A stretch of DNA of 64,000 nt from Sarcocystis neurona. Taxonomy: Eukaryota; Apicomplexa; Conoidasida; Eucoccidiorida; Sarcocystidae. This document shows, piece by piece, positions 13,201 to 24,021 of this stretch. Position numbers and translations under genes: made by a program. Location: NCBI GenBank assembly GCA_000727475.1, contig KL647292.1, forward strand, positions 4,411,132-4,475,131. Direction: 5' to 3'. A model generated the notes under the pieces. It had not been told where the DNA came from and searched no databases. It worked only from the letters and a program-made list of their open reading frames with translations. Position 1 is the first letter of the stretch. The number at the start of each line of letters is the position of its first letter.

Positions 13201-16200
13201 GGCTGCAGCTGCTGCTGGGGCTGGGAGTTTGAGCAAAGGGAGCGCTGGGCTGGGAGGAGGAGGACCAGAGGAGGGGGTATACACCCGGCGGCTGCTGCAC
13301 CATGCGCACCGGCTGCGGCGGCGTCCTCATCGTTTGAGCTACAGCAGCGGCGGCAGCAGCAGACATTCTGAGTCGCCGTTCCCCGACGCCCCAGCAGGAG
13401 GAGGAGGAGGAAGCAGCAGCACGAGCGGCAGCGTCCCGCTGCTTGGGCTGCATGCGACGCGACGGGCGGTGCTGGCGGGGACGCTGACGGCAGCACCAGC
13501 GGCAGGAGCCACGACGCGTCGGAGTTTCTGCCTCGGTGCCGCTAGCGGCGGAGCAGGCGCAGCAGCAGCAGCAGCCGGAGGAGGAGGAGTGAGTCGGCGA
13601 ATGCTGCTGCAGCAGCAGGGAGGGGAGAACGCCTCCCCAGTTGCGGGCTTCGGTGTCGGTAGCGGCGGCCTGACCGGCGCAGTTGCCGGCGCGCCTTTGC
13701 TGCTGGACGTTGCTGCCGGGGGCTGCTGCGCGACTGCTGCTGCAGCTGAAGGCGGTGACGGCGGGCAGGACGGAGGAACAGCAGGCAGCGGGGTCCTGCG
13801 TTTCCGCCCCCAGAAAGTGAGAGATCCTTCCAGCGCTCGTGTCGCGGTTTGCGCCTACGACGTGGAGAAGCAGCAGCGGGTCGCCAAGGTCCAGCTATTC
13901 GAGAATGGGAACGACGCCCTCTGGTGTGCGCGCTATGGAGCTACAGATGAGTATGTTCGTTGCTATTCTATCAGGAAAATGGGGTCGTTGCAAGCCTTTC
14001 TCTCAGCGATCGCCTTCAGGCAGCGCGTGACTGGCCATCCCCTCGGCCACGGGGTGGGCGACAAGCCGCTGCCGTTGCGAAGAAGCAGCAGAAAAAAGAG
14101 GCAGGCGGAGGAACAGGCGGACAACTTGTCCCCTGCCTCTGCGGCGGCTGCTGCGGCGGCACTGTGGAAGGACGTAGAGGCCACCTCAGACGCTGCTGCG
14201 ACTTGTGCAGCTGCTGCTGCGCTTGACGCTGACTCTCCTCGTGCTGCTGCTCCTCCTCGATTTTCGGCGCGTGCTTCTCCTTCATCTCTGGGGCATGCTG
14301 ATGCGCCGCGCATGCAGACAGATGACGCTACCGACGGGTCTGCTGTGACGTCTGCGCCTCGTGCTGCTGCTGTGGACAGGACGGAGAAGGCTCACGCGCT
14401 GACCGCTGCAGCAGCAGCCGGTCTTCGTACCGGTTCAGCAGCTGCTGGGGAGGCTGCGGTGGTGCAGCAGCAGCAGCAGAGGCCGAAGGAAACCGGCGCT
14501 GGAGGCGAAACGGGGCAGCCCCGGCAGCAGAAAGGACTGGCGGGAGAGGGTGGAGCAGCGCCCGGTGGTGCAGCAGAGGGGACTGTAGCCGCACCAGGTG
14601 CTGCTGTTGACGATGGAGCCGCATCAGCAGCGTCGGGAACAAGGGATGGGCCACTGGCAGGCGCCGGAGTGCGGGTAGACTCATGTGGAGGAGAGGAGAC
14701 CCGTGCTGCTGCAGCTGGAAGGAGCGGATCTGGTGCAGCAGCAGCAGCAGACGCGCTGCAAACAGGAGCAACAGACGAGCAGCAAACAACAACAGCAGAC
14801 GAGCAACAGACAGCAGCAGCAGACGGAAAGCAAACAGGAGCAGGCGTTGCAGGAGAGCAGCAGCAGTTGCCGTCGGGATCAAAGCGAGTTTGTGTGTTTC
14901 CAGCTGCTGAGGCTGCTACCGACGGTGAAGGCGACGCGAGAGGGACTCTCGCTGAAGAGCAGCAGGGAGCAGCAGAGCAGCAGGGAGCAGCAGAGCAGCA
15001 GGGAGCAGCAGAGCAGCAGCAGCAGCCGTCTGCGACATCTCGCGAGGCGGCGGTGGGGAGCGAACCCGCTTCCCTGGCCGGCGACGGTGCTGCAGGAGCA
15101 GTAGCAGCCGCAGGTGAGGCGGCCACAGCAACAGCAGAAGCAGGCCCCGCAGGAGCAGCTCCTATCGGAGCCGATGCAGGAGAAGCAGCACTGCTACGCG
15201 CGCGACGAGAAGACACAGCAGCAACAGCAGAAACATCAGGGTTAGACGGCCATGGTCCTCTGCTGCAGAATAAACGGCAGCGGGTGGATCAGATTGCTGC
15301 TGTAGGAGGAGGAGACGCCGATCGAGGAGAGGATTTGCGACGAGGAACGGCCACGTCAACGGCACAGCAGCAACAGCAACAGCGGATCCAGGAGGACAGC
15401 AACAACCGTAGCACGGCAGACAAGTTGATCCGCCGAGCGAGGCTGACGAGAGGTGAAGCGCACGTGGGGGACACATCAACGGCCACGCCGAACGGAGCAG
15501 CTGCTGCAGCTCATGACGACACCGGTGCTGCCTGGACTCCCGTCTCTCCGTCGAGCCGGTCACGTAAGACTGCCTCCTGGCACTCGAGAAGCTGAAAAGC
15601 AATAGCAGCAAGACCCAACAGGAGCAGTGCAAGAAGAAGTGGAACAAAAAGCAGGAGTGGGACTGAAGAAAGAGGCAGTAGCAGGAGGAAAAGTAGCAGC
15701 AGCAGCAGCAGCGCACGAAGCAGCAACAGCAGCAGTAGCGAAGAAAGTAGCAGCAGGAGTGCAGGAGGCAGCAGCAGCGGCAGTCGTAGAAAACGCAGCA
15801 GCAGGAGCAGTGGAAGAAGCAGCAACGGTAGCAGCAGTGAGAAAAACATCAGCAGCGGTAGTGCAAGAAGCAGCAACAGCAGCAATACTGGAAAAACAGC
15901 AACAGCAGCAGTAGTGAAAGAAGCAGCAGCAGCAGTGCAGGAAGAAGCAGCAGCAGCACCGAGCGAAGCGGCAGCAGCAGCGGCGCACGGTTCACTGGAA
16001 CAACAGGCAGCAGCGATGTGCGTCAGCAGAAGCGAGCAGGCTGCTGATAGCAGCAGCAGTAGTCGTGAGGCAAGGATTAACACGAGTGACAGCCGTAAGA
16101 CAAGCAGGCAGTGCTGTAGAGGAGACATGGAGAACCAGCAGCAGCTCAGCAGCAGCAGCAGTGTCGCAGCTGCAGGAAACTCCGAGCTGCGGCCCGTGTA

Positions 16201-19200
16201 GAAAGAGCAGGACGGCCAGCAACAGGGATTGTGTCTCTTTTGGGTGTGCGAGTCCGGTTGGTTGCTGTTGTGGCGTTGCTGCTGCTTTCGCTTCATGCGT
16301 GACTCTCTGCGTTGTTTGTTGCTTCGGTGGTTGGGCTCAGATTTTGTCTTTTTCTCCAGTTGCCGCTGCTCGGGTGTAAAGACGCCGCTTTGCGGATCGT
16401 CGGGTTGCCTGCGTGCTGCTGTCGCACAAGCAAGGCTGCTGCTGCTGCAGCTGTTGCCCGCGTAGTCGGTCTGGTGCTGCTGCTGCTGGGACGGTTTTCT
16501 TTGTGACTTGTACTGCTGTGCTGTGCCTGTATATGGACGGTGTAACTGCTGTTGCGCTTTCGAGGTGGGTCTACTGCTGCTGAGAAAAGCCGGGTGCTGT
16601 TGCTGCTGCTACTGAGAAGGAGTGGGGCTGCGCCTGCTGCGACGGATGCTGCTGTTGCTGCTGCCGAGGGGCAGGCTCTGTTGCTGCAGAGGAGGAGATA
16701 TAGCTGCTGGAGCTGGACTTTCTTCTGTTGTAACGTCCTCGTGTTGCTATTGCTTGTGTGTCCCGCGTTGCAGCGAGAGGGCATGCAGGTGAGAAAGCGA
16801 AGTTGTCTTCGGGAGCAGATGGAGCCGCAGAAGGAGTGGCAGCAGAAGCCGGTGGGGAAAGCAGCGAAGAGCAGCGGGCCCTACGGCGACGCGTGCGTCG
16901 TCGACGCCGCCGACTGTCGGCTGCAGAACGGTCGTATTTTGTGGATGACGTTGCAGAGGAGAAACTCGTCTACCTTGCTGCTGGGGAAGAAGCGTTGCAG
17001 GGTGCTGCAGGAGCAGCAGCAGCTCATTGGCTGCCGAGTGTGGGTTTGGGCTCTCCGTTAGCGGCAACAGCAGCGTCTCGCGACGGCGGCGCTGCTGCGG
17101 GAGGGGGCTTCGCTGGTGCAGCAGGAGCAGCAGGAACAGGGGCGGCCGCAGCAACTGCGTCTCTCACGGTGCGCGGTTCCCCTGCAGCAGCCGCAGCAAC
17201 AGCAGCGGCGGAGGGCGCTTTGAAGAGACGGCGACTCGGAGACGCAGTCGACAGCAGCGAAGGAGGAGGAGAAGGAGCGCGTGGTGGTGCTGCAGCAGCA
17301 GCAGATGCCTTCATGGACTCAGGCAGCACAGATGCTGCTCCTGCACCAGAGACTCTTTCTGGAGAACATGTGGGGCAGGAGAGTACGCTGGTGGGAGTTC
17401 CAAGTGGCAGCAGCAGCAGCAGTGAGTTCGAAGAAGACGACGACGATGACGGGGAGCAGCCGGACGTGTTAGAGCCGCCGACGCAGAGTGCTGCCGATCT
17501 GGTTGCTGCGGAGTGTTGCCGGCTGTCGTCGGATGTCACGCCTGCTGCTGCTGCAGGAGTGGGCAGCAATAGACTCCTCCTGCAGGCAGAGCAGCAGCCG
17601 CAGGCGGTAGGGTGGTGGCCAGGCACCACCAGCCACCACCGTGGACAGCAGCAGCTTCAGCAACTGTTGCACGCGCAGCGGCACCCACCGCAGCAGCGTC
17701 GGGCTTTCTCGTACAGCACGATGACGCGGCGACGAGGCGCTGGGCTGCTGCCTGCCTTTCTGAGCAGCAGCGGCAGCAGAAGACTGACACCAGCCCTGGG
17801 GGGGACGGGAGGGAGCCTCGGAGTCGGTCCGCGGTCGGCAGCAGCAGCAGCGGGCACAGGGTATGGAGGGGGACTCGCGGCAGCAGGAGCAGGACCCTGC
17901 ACCGGTCTTGTTGGAAGCCCCAGCAGCGGCGGCAGCGGCCTAGGTATTCATTACGACAAGACGAAGCACCGATGGAAAGCGACGTGGACGACACCCGAAG
18001 GGCAGCGGGCATCCACCTCTTTCTCTGTCAAAGTATTGGGGATGGAGCGAGCCAGGCGACTGGCGCTAGAGGCGAGGCAGCGGGCGCTGGCTGGGGGAGA
18101 CCCACGGGAGCTGCGTGGTGAGATGCTCAATACGGAGGCTGCTGTGCAGCAGCAGCAACAGCTGAAGCAGCAGCAGAAGCAGGCTGAGGCGCGTGGTGGT
18201 TCTGGTGGTGGGGCTGCTGCTGCTGCTGGCGCCGCGGGCACTCAGACAGACAAGCTCGGCTCTCCAGCTGCTGCAGCCGCTGTTGGGTCGACGTTTGACG
18301 GGGACGCTTCAGCAGAGAAGACGTCGGCAGCAGGTGGCGGAACAGCATCCGCAGCAGGAGGAGCAGAGGGAGAAGGCGTTGGATTGAAGAGGGGACGGGG
18401 CAGGCCGCAGGAACAGCTGCTGGCGGCGGCGCGTCGGCATCTGCGAGGAGAACCGCAGCAGCCGCAGACAACGACAGAGCCAGCAGCAGCGGCCACAGCA
18501 GCAGAGGCAGCCGCCCATCATAGAGGAGCAGGGGGTGCGGCCGCGGGGAGAAGTGCGGCTGCTGGCGCAGGATTCGAGATGCAGCGGGAGCTGCTTCAGC
18601 AGCAACGCAAAGACGCGCATAGCACTGGCAGAGGTATTGGAGCAGGAGGGCCCGTGTGGCGGGCAGCAGGAGCAGCAGTTGCAAAAAGATACAAGGTGGC
18701 ACACCAGCCACAGCAGCAGCGCATGGTCGGCCCTGGGAAAGGCCTGCCGGGAAGGAAGAAGAAGAAGAGACGGTTTGCAGTTGGTCCTGCAGCAGCAGGA
18801 GGCGTTGGTGCGGGGACGCGCAGCCATCATGTCCAGCAGCAGCAGCCGCAGCAGGTAGGGCAGCAGAGTGTCACTCCGGAGCGCGAGAAGCCGCCGCAGC
18901 AGAGACAGCAGCAGGAGGAACAGGGACTTCTCCACGGTCTACACGGGGATGTTAATACAGCGGAACAGCAGCCCCTGGCGGGAAGCGAGGTGCAACATGA
19001 GCAGCAGGAGAAGGAGCTGCAGCAGCGACAACAGGGAGGTTCGAAGCAGCAGCACGCAGGAGAGGAGCACTCCGTCGCAGCCAAAGCTGGAGACACCAGA
19101 ACAGAGGTTAGTATGAGATTCGGCAGCAGCAACAAACGTACGACAAGACTGGCAGACAGCCGTGCTGCAGAAGGTGCTGGTTCTTTTGTTAGTAGTGGTA

Positions 19201-21575
19201 GTAGCAGTGCAAGAGGGACTGCAGGCGCAGCAGCAGCAGCAGCGTCGTCACTTGACGGTGCTGCTACTGCTGGGAAAGACGCTGCTGGGCTTCGTGTTAC
19301 AGCAGCAGTGAAGCCGGACGTCCAGCCGGGTGGCACGGCGTTGAAAGCAGCAGCAGCAAATGCTACTACTCTTGCCCGGCCGTCATTTGCAGGCGCAGCC
19401 AGCGGCAGCAGCCAGGAAACACCGGGGGCCGTCTCGGTCTCTGTGGACGGGGCTGCTCCTCCTGCTTCGGCAGCTGCTGCTGGGGCTGCGTCTCCCGCTG
19501 CGCCGGCATCACCTGCTGCGGCTCCGGTGGATGCCGCTGGGTCTGCGGCAGCTGCTGCTGGCGGAGGAGCACGTGGAAGAGAACCAGTACCAGTACGAAG
19601 AAGCAGCAGACACAGCAGCAGCAGCGGCAGCAGCAGTGGTCAGAGAGTGAATAGCAGTGCTGCTGCACCTGCAGCAGGCGACCGACGAAGAGCAGCAGCA
19701 GCAGCAGAGACTTCGCTTGCTGCTGGGGAACCGAGGACAGAGTCGAGCAGCATCCTACGTGCTGGCAGTGAGGAAGCAGATGGGACGGCTGCTGCATGTG
19801 ACGCCCGGCAACAACGGGCTGGACTGGCGGGAAGTGCCTCGCCTGCAGGAGGCCCAGCAGCAGCTGCGGCGGCACTGCGGCCAGCAGCAGGTGCAGGAAG
19901 CAGCAGGCATCTGAGTACTGGAGAAACGCGAGCAGCAGAAGGTGTAGGAGTGCTCACGCGTGGTGGCGCGCATCATCAACGGCAGCAGCAGCAGCTGGAG
20001 CAACAGGAGCAGCAGCAGCATCGGCAGCAACACCAGCAGGAGCGTGCGACAACAACTGCCACCGGAAGCATTCGGCAGCGGAGAGCGGATGAAGACGGTG
20101 AATTTAAACGGGTGGAAACGCGCAGCAGCAAACACGTTCTTCCCGGTAGGTCTGCAGGGGATGGCCAGGGAGGGAGAGCAGCAGGAGCAGCAGCAGGGGC
20201 AGGAACAGCAACAGCAGGAGCTGTGGTTGCAACAGGAGCAGGAGGCGCAGGAGCAGCAGCCGGAGCCGGACTTGCAACTACAGCGGGGAAGGAGATGCGT
20301 TTGGTGGACGGTGGTGAGAGTGTGTCACAGACACGGCAACGCAGCGGTGGCATCTCTGGCGGAGGAGAGTCGGCGGCAGGAGCCGCCGGTGCTGCTGCTG
20401 CTGCTGTTGCTGCAGGGGGAGGGGGAGCAGCATCTGCAGCGCTGGCAGGCGAAGGTGCAGGAGTGAAGACCCGCAGAGAAACGAGCCGAAGCAGCGAGCG
20501 GCAGAGCATTGTGGGCACCGTCACCCGGGCTGCTGCGGCGGCTGCTCAGTCTGCAGCGGCTCAGGCTGCTGCTGCACAGGCCGCTGCTGCGTCAGGGGCA
20601 GTGCAGGAGCCGACAGGAGCAGCACAGGCGACAGCAGGAGGAGCGACGCCGTTGGTGGGTGGGATGACGCAGCGAGCAGCAGCAGCAGAGAACGCGTCGG
20701 GCGCTGCTGGGTCTGCCGTCGCATCCCGGCGACCAGATCTGCGTAGCAGTGGTAGCACCAACAGTCTCCCGGGGCTGGTAGCAGGGATAGCAGCAGCAGG
20801 AGGAAGTAAGCAGCAACACGCGCAGCCGTCAACTGACCGGGTGACTTTGCGACCGCGTCGAGAAGGACAGGTGGTGGCAGCAGTGAAAATGCCGGCTGCT
20901 TCACTAGCGGGTGTTTTACCGGGAAGCCCGACGAGTGCTGCGGCTGCTGCCGCTTTTGCTGAGAGAGAGCCACAGAGCGTTGCTGCTGCTGATGTTGGGG
21001 GGGTGTCTGCGAACACTGGCAGGGCAGTGCGGGAGAAGTACGAATTGCGTCATGGCGGCGCGTCAGGGAGCAGCAGCAGAGAGAGCAGCAGCAGCGGCGG
21101 AGCGGCAGGGTCGGCGACCACATCTCCCGGGGGTGCTGCACCGCCTCCACACAGCCCGAGCAGCCGGAGCGTGCGAAGCAGCAGCAGCACTAACACCCGA
21201 AGGAGTGTGAGCAGCAGCAGCAGCGGAAAGAGTAGCAACACTCCCGCTGCCACGGGCAGGGAACCGGCCCCGAGAGACGTCGTAGACGACGAAGCAGCGA
21301 TCTTCCTGCTTCCAGCTGCCGCTGCTGCCGGCGCGGCTGCAGCAGCAGAGATGCCGCAGCAGCAACCGTGTGCAGCAGAAGGTGGCGGGGAAGCAACAGG
21401 CGGCGGCAGACGCACCCTCCGACTGCACACCAGCAGTATGATCGCAGCAGCACAGAGAGTCTCAACCGCCCTAAGCTGGGACTGTGAGATTGAAGTCGAA
21501 GGAACGTCCGATAGAATCTGGAAGGCGATGGCTGCTGCAACGCCACTTCCACGACCTCGGCCTCGATACGTGTAG
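1..21575 (+). CDS. Giant ApiAP2-family DNA-binding protein (gene-level model, 5' partial)
   Basis: Gene-level model joining segments 1-10257, 11254-11478, gap, 12193-12510, 13103-15563 and 16774-21575. Seen: three AP2-like domains, each with the aromatic and basic strand pattern followed by an amphipathic helix; AT-hook-like GRP motifs; very long Ala, Gln, Ser and Gly runs. Family knowledge: ApiAP2 proteins are the main sequence-specific transcription factors of apicomplexans and act in the nucleus. Inference: candidate introns join in matching phases (1/1, 0/0, 1/1), which favours a single gene of more than 6,000 codons. The alternative is two or three adjacent ApiAP2 genes with stops near 10,275 and 15,595. 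The frame is open through nucleotide 1 with no ATG, so the N-terminus lies to the left, or an acceptor near 90 starts an internal exon. The DNA target and stage of action cannot be read from the sequence. Confidence 0.55.
453..624 (+). other. AP2 DNA-binding domain 1
   Basis: The translation shows the AP2 pattern: a strand with FDGERREW, a second strand around RAQYWLQGKKRVKCFS, then the linker LRRAGHP and a helix (VALALAEMFLSYI). The conserved Trp, the basic strand and the Phe-Ser before the helix match ApiAP2 domains. It is close to the start of the readable frame, so more domains may lie to the left. Confidence 0.75.
9020..9112 (+). repeat. 21-bp tandem repeat coding (T/I)LQQQQQ
   Basis: Four consecutive heptads read LQQQQQ preceded by Ile or Thr, encoded by CAG runs broken by an ACTCTC or ACTCTT element every 21 bp. 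The period is a multiple of three and the repeat keeps the frame, so length changes would alter only the Gln-rich tract. Confidence 0.8.
9625..9705 (+). other. Acidic Glu/Asp-rich tract in ApiAP2 exon A
   Basis: About 25 of roughly 27 codons encode Glu, Asp or Lys, mostly Glu. Such blocks often lie in disordered activation or chromatin-binding segments. Here it sits between Gln-rich sequence and the C-terminal ordered segment of the exon. Function is inferred from composition only. Confidence 0.6.
10258..11253 (+). other. Candidate intron 1 of the ApiAP2 gene
   Basis: Starts with GTATGC after AAG and ends with GGTGCTGCAG; both flanks are phase 1. Its first part (10,285-10,950) is CAG-rich with open frames in all three readings, so a cryptic or alternative exon cannot be excluded. 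The rest holds a short TA microsatellite (11,050-11,070) and T-rich sequence. If the acceptor is not used, exon A ends at the TAA at 10,275. Confidence 0.45.
11254..11478 (+). CDS. ApiAP2 exon B, left part (runs into assembly gap)
   Basis: The frame reads ELQLPAGTSPALQQGVAAAV and continues with a helix-rich, Ala-rich segment up to the gap. The acceptor CTGCAG|GA leaves phase 1, matching the donor of exon A. Joined to the end of exon A it gives a helical block that resembles the ACDC (AP2-coincident C-terminal) pattern; that resemblance is by eye only. Confidence 0.4.
11479..12192. other. Assembly gap (714 N)
   Basis: A run of 714 N inside a CAG-rich part of the ApiAP2 region. The open frame to the left and the frame used to the right are not the same register across 714 bases, so the gap hides an intron or its size is an estimate. 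Frames drawn straight through it are artefacts. Confidence 0.99.
12193..12510 (+). CDS. ApiAP2 exon B, right part
   Basis: Frame starting at 12,193 is open and ends at a strong donor, CTG|GTAAGT at 12,510/12,511, in phase 0. It encodes Gln, Arg and Ser-rich sequence and then FGAAAAAVQASAAGRAMTRH. A second frame is also open here, as expected for CAG-rich DNA; the one chosen is the one whose phase matches the next exon. Confidence 0.4.
12511..13102 (+). other. Candidate intron 2 of the ApiAP2 gene
   Basis: Begins GTAAGT and ends with a clear polypyrimidine tract and CTCAG at 13,102. Both sides are phase 0. The interior changes from CAG-rich to T/C-rich non-coding-looking sequence with stops in the gene frame. 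This is the best supported intron of the ApiAP2 region. Confidence 0.65.
13103..15563 (+). CDS. ApiAP2 exon C: divergent AP2 domain 2
   Basis: Open frame entered at phase 0 (SLLQQAPYRYHLLRP) and left at phase 1 through a weak donor CAC|GTAAGA; without that splice the frame stops at 15,593-15,595. A compact domain near 13,820-14,045 (about residues 240-314 of the exon) has VRDPSSARVAVCAYD, then DALWCARYGATDEYVRCYS, RKMGS and a helix LQAFLSAIAFRQR. Trp, Tyr-Ser and the helix fit a divergent AP2 fold. The rest is Gly/Ala/Gln low complexity, including a six-residue repeat (EQQGAA) at 14,950-15,020. The segment could be its own gene if the intron joins are wrong. Confidence 0.65.
13820..14045 (+). 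other. Divergent AP2-like domain 2
   Basis: Strand pattern and helix of an AP2 domain can be followed: an ordered start (VAVCAYDVEKQQR), an LW-CARYG strand, YVRCYSIRKMGS before the helix, and an amphipathic helix ending FRQRVTG. It lacks the usual basic second strand, so it may have altered DNA contacts or bind none. Confidence 0.55.
14950..15020 (+). repeat. 18-bp coding tandem repeat (EQQGAA)
   Basis: Three to four copies of an 18-bp unit built from GGGAGCAGCAGAGCAGCA, in frame, giving the hexapeptide EQQGAA. It is embedded in the low-complexity tail of exon C. Confidence 0.75.
15564..16773 (+). other. Candidate intron 3 of the ApiAP2 gene
   Basis: Donor CAC|GTAAGA and acceptor GCGTTGCAG| (a second possible acceptor, GCATGCAG|, lies 15 bases on in the same phase). 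Phase 1 on both sides. The first 600 bases are CAG/GCA-rich with Ala/Lys/Gln open frames (15,627-16,201) that could be an alternative exon or the tail of a separate gene. The last 500 bases are CTG- and T-rich with stops. Confidence 0.4.
16774..21575 (+). CDS. ApiAP2 exon D: AP2 domain 3, AT-hook, terminal exon
   Basis: Entered at phase 1 after GCGTTGCAG and open for about 1,600 codons to TAG at 21,573-21,575. Begins with a basic segment ([20 protein letters not shown]). AP2 domain 3 lies at 17,943-18,090: IHYDKTKHRWKATW, a strand ending STSFSVK, then LGMERARRLALEARQRAL. This is the most canonical AP2 domain of the window. It is followed near 18,390-18,420 by a textbook AT-hook core (KRGRGRP). 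The remaining 1,100 codons are Ala/Gln/Ser/Gly low complexity ending in a more ordered tail (SALSWDCEIEVEG-like segment). No ATG is near the exon start; if it is a separate gene the initiator must be an internal ATG or lie in an upstream exon. Confidence 0.7.
17943..18090 (+). other. AP2 DNA-binding domain 3 (canonical)
   Basis: IHYDKTKHRWKATWTTPEG gives strands 1 and 2 with the conserved Tyr, Arg and Trp; STSFSVKVLGMERARRLALE gives strand 3, the linker and the helix. It matches the ApiAP2 domain consensus residue by residue better than the other two domains. Confidence 0.85.
18385..18425 (+). other. AT-hook motif after AP2 domain 3
   Basis: Encodes LKRGRGRPQEQ. The RGRP core flanked by basic residues is the defining AT-hook, a minor-groove DNA binder. 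AT-hooks occur beside AP2 domains in some apicomplexan proteins. Confidence 0.7.
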
Positions 21576-24020
21576 CAGCTCAAAAATGGGGCACCCTCAC
21601 CTTTCATAAACGCCCTTCTATAGAAGATGCGTCCATATGTAGGACTCTCCTCCAAGTATATGTATATATCTGTATGCAGTCGTATATATAAGTATATGTG
21701 TATATACGGAGCTGCATTTGGTGTATATTCTTCGACGGGTGTCGTGTGTCATATTCTCATGGCGTACTTTGATGCGTTCTCTCTCTATATGTAGGATTAG
21801 GCCGTGTTTATGTGTCCACACCTGTATGTAGTAGTCATATATGTATATATATGAAGGGTTTGCGTTAATTTTTTTGATACGTAGATGTATGGTTGAGTTC
21901 TGCGTCATCCTCGTCTCCGTCCTCGCCCGGGGAGAGTGTCGGGCGAGGACGGCGAGTTCTAGAAGCGACCTGAAGGCTGCTGATATGGCGAAGAAAAGTC
22001 TTCGTTCACATCGTCTTGGAAGTGTGTGTGCGTAATTTACTCCGTCTTCACACATGCCGTCAACAGCTGTCACTGGGCATTTGTATTTCGTGTGGTCTAC
22101 GAGGTTCTCCATTTCAGATGCCGCCTAAAAGAAGTTTTTCTGCAAACAATTCTCCTCTGTTTTTCATGTAAAAACGAGGACGTACAGCTGTTTCAACTAA
22201 GCGCTCAGAAATACAAAAGTTCGGGATTTCATCTACGTGTCTTCTGCATGGATACATGCAGGTATACGCATAGGTAGACGGATGAGTATTTTCTATGTGC
22301 TTCCGTTGACGAAGCCGCACCCGTCTGATCGATTTGCATCTGCTTGCTTATTGCTTAAAGTTTCTCACTTTCTCTCTTTGTGTGTGTGGAAACACGTGTG
22401 TGTTGTGTGAGGGCACCGGTATACGTGTGGCGGCTTCAAGAGGGGGAGTGACGCGTGTGTGGAGCCGGTGCGTCGGACTGTTAGAGCCACTACGTGTGCA
22501 GATTTATAAGTGCTAGTATCACATGCGGGCCATTTATATGCAGTGCAAGCCCCCCTTCTGCTTGATGCCTGTGGAGACTGTCCAAGACGGACGACATTTG
22601 CCGAGCTGCGTGTAGGACGTAGCTTTGCGCGACGTCGGCGCACTGCAGTTTGCTTCCAACTGTCAAAAAAGAGGAGAGAATGCAGTGCTGCCCCGTTGTG
22701 TGCGACGCTGTGCCGCAGCGTTGTTGAAAACCTGCCGCGAAGATGCTGGGACGGTACGCAGCGCGCAGCGTTTTCTTCGCCTCCGGTCATTGTGTGACCA
22801 AGAAGGCGCGTCAGTATATACATGCCAACACCAGATCTACGCCACAAGCGGGGACATGCGCAGCTGCAGAAGTGAGGATTGTTTTCGAGAGTAATCTTCG
22901 CTGGGTTTACTCCACATGCGATACGACTGCATGCGTGCGCGCGCCCGCCCTGGCACACACACATGTGCGAGCGATGCTGGAGATTGACGTTCGATTTATC
23001 AAAAGTAGCATTCGTTGATAGGGGGATACATCATCAGCATGTGACTGGCAAACAAATGTGTATATATAATATATAGAGAGGGTGAGAGTGAAAGTAAGAA
23101 GGAAAGAGCGAGAAGTGACTAGCGAGGCAAAAATTTGTAAATATGCGAATCTGCGTAGTGTACATTGATGGGGAAGGCTAATTAGCTGTATGTACATACG
23201 CATGTATAGACAGGTGTTTACCACCCGGCTTCCATAAGTTGATCAAACCGACCTGACGCGTGTGCGGGCTGTCACGCCCGTGCATCCCGTAGGCTACCTT
23301 CGTCCTCACGCCCAGTATGCTCTCCCGCGGCACCCATGCTCTATTCTAGTGCAGAAATCCCCGTTTAGGCAGCCGCCTGCGTATATATATATGTAATATA
23401 CTCGCACGCCTGCAGTCGTCCACGTATACTTGCGTCTCATTTACACGTATGTATGTAACACGCGCACGCTTCCAAAGAGAATTCATAAGTTTTGCGTTGG
23501 CGATTCGAATAAACCCATAGAACTCTGTTTTGTGAAATCCAGTAAATGAAAGAGCAGCAGAGACGCAGACGTGGGGGCACACACCTCCGGAGAAAAGCAC
23601 GCTCAGACTTTTCCTTGTTCGGCTTGGCAGAAGAGTAGCGTCCTCGTCGCACCGGCGGCATGTTGCACACGGTGTGGTGCTTACGGCGTGCTGATGGGTA
23701 CGAAGAGTGCTACTGCTTACAAGCGAGGTTGCTGCAGCATTTCGCGTGTGTCGCGCGTGAAAAAAGACGGACGTAGAAAACACCAACTTGAGAGTGCGAC
23801 TTCTGCAGCTAGGAGTGAATCCTTCACATAAAGCGCCGCTCGGTCGAGGTGCGTCGAGGGCGGACATTGTTGGCTGCAACACGAAGACAGCAGGGGATAC
23901 GATATTAAAAGAGTTTCCCGGAATGTGAAAAAGTTAAATTTGTGCCTCCCTCCATGCAGCGCGTGCCCTGCGTGCGGCTGCTGCCGCGGTCGAGGGGCTG
24001 CAGTGTGACGCGGGTGCTGC
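21576..24020. other. Intergenic region downstream of the ApiAP2 gene
   Basis: No supported gene. 21,650-21,870 is TA-microsatellite-like, probably 3' flank. 22,000-23,900 is mixed, non-repetitive sequence with short open frames on both strands, none with recognisable domains, and no tRNA-like or rRNA-like structure that I could see. Confidence 0.5.
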
Positions 24021-24021
24021 T

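Noticed and set aside
21576..24000. tRNA or snRNA genes in the intergenic region
   Set aside because: No cloverleaf with a GGTTCGA-type T arm and no Sm-site or snRNA-like block could be found by eye.
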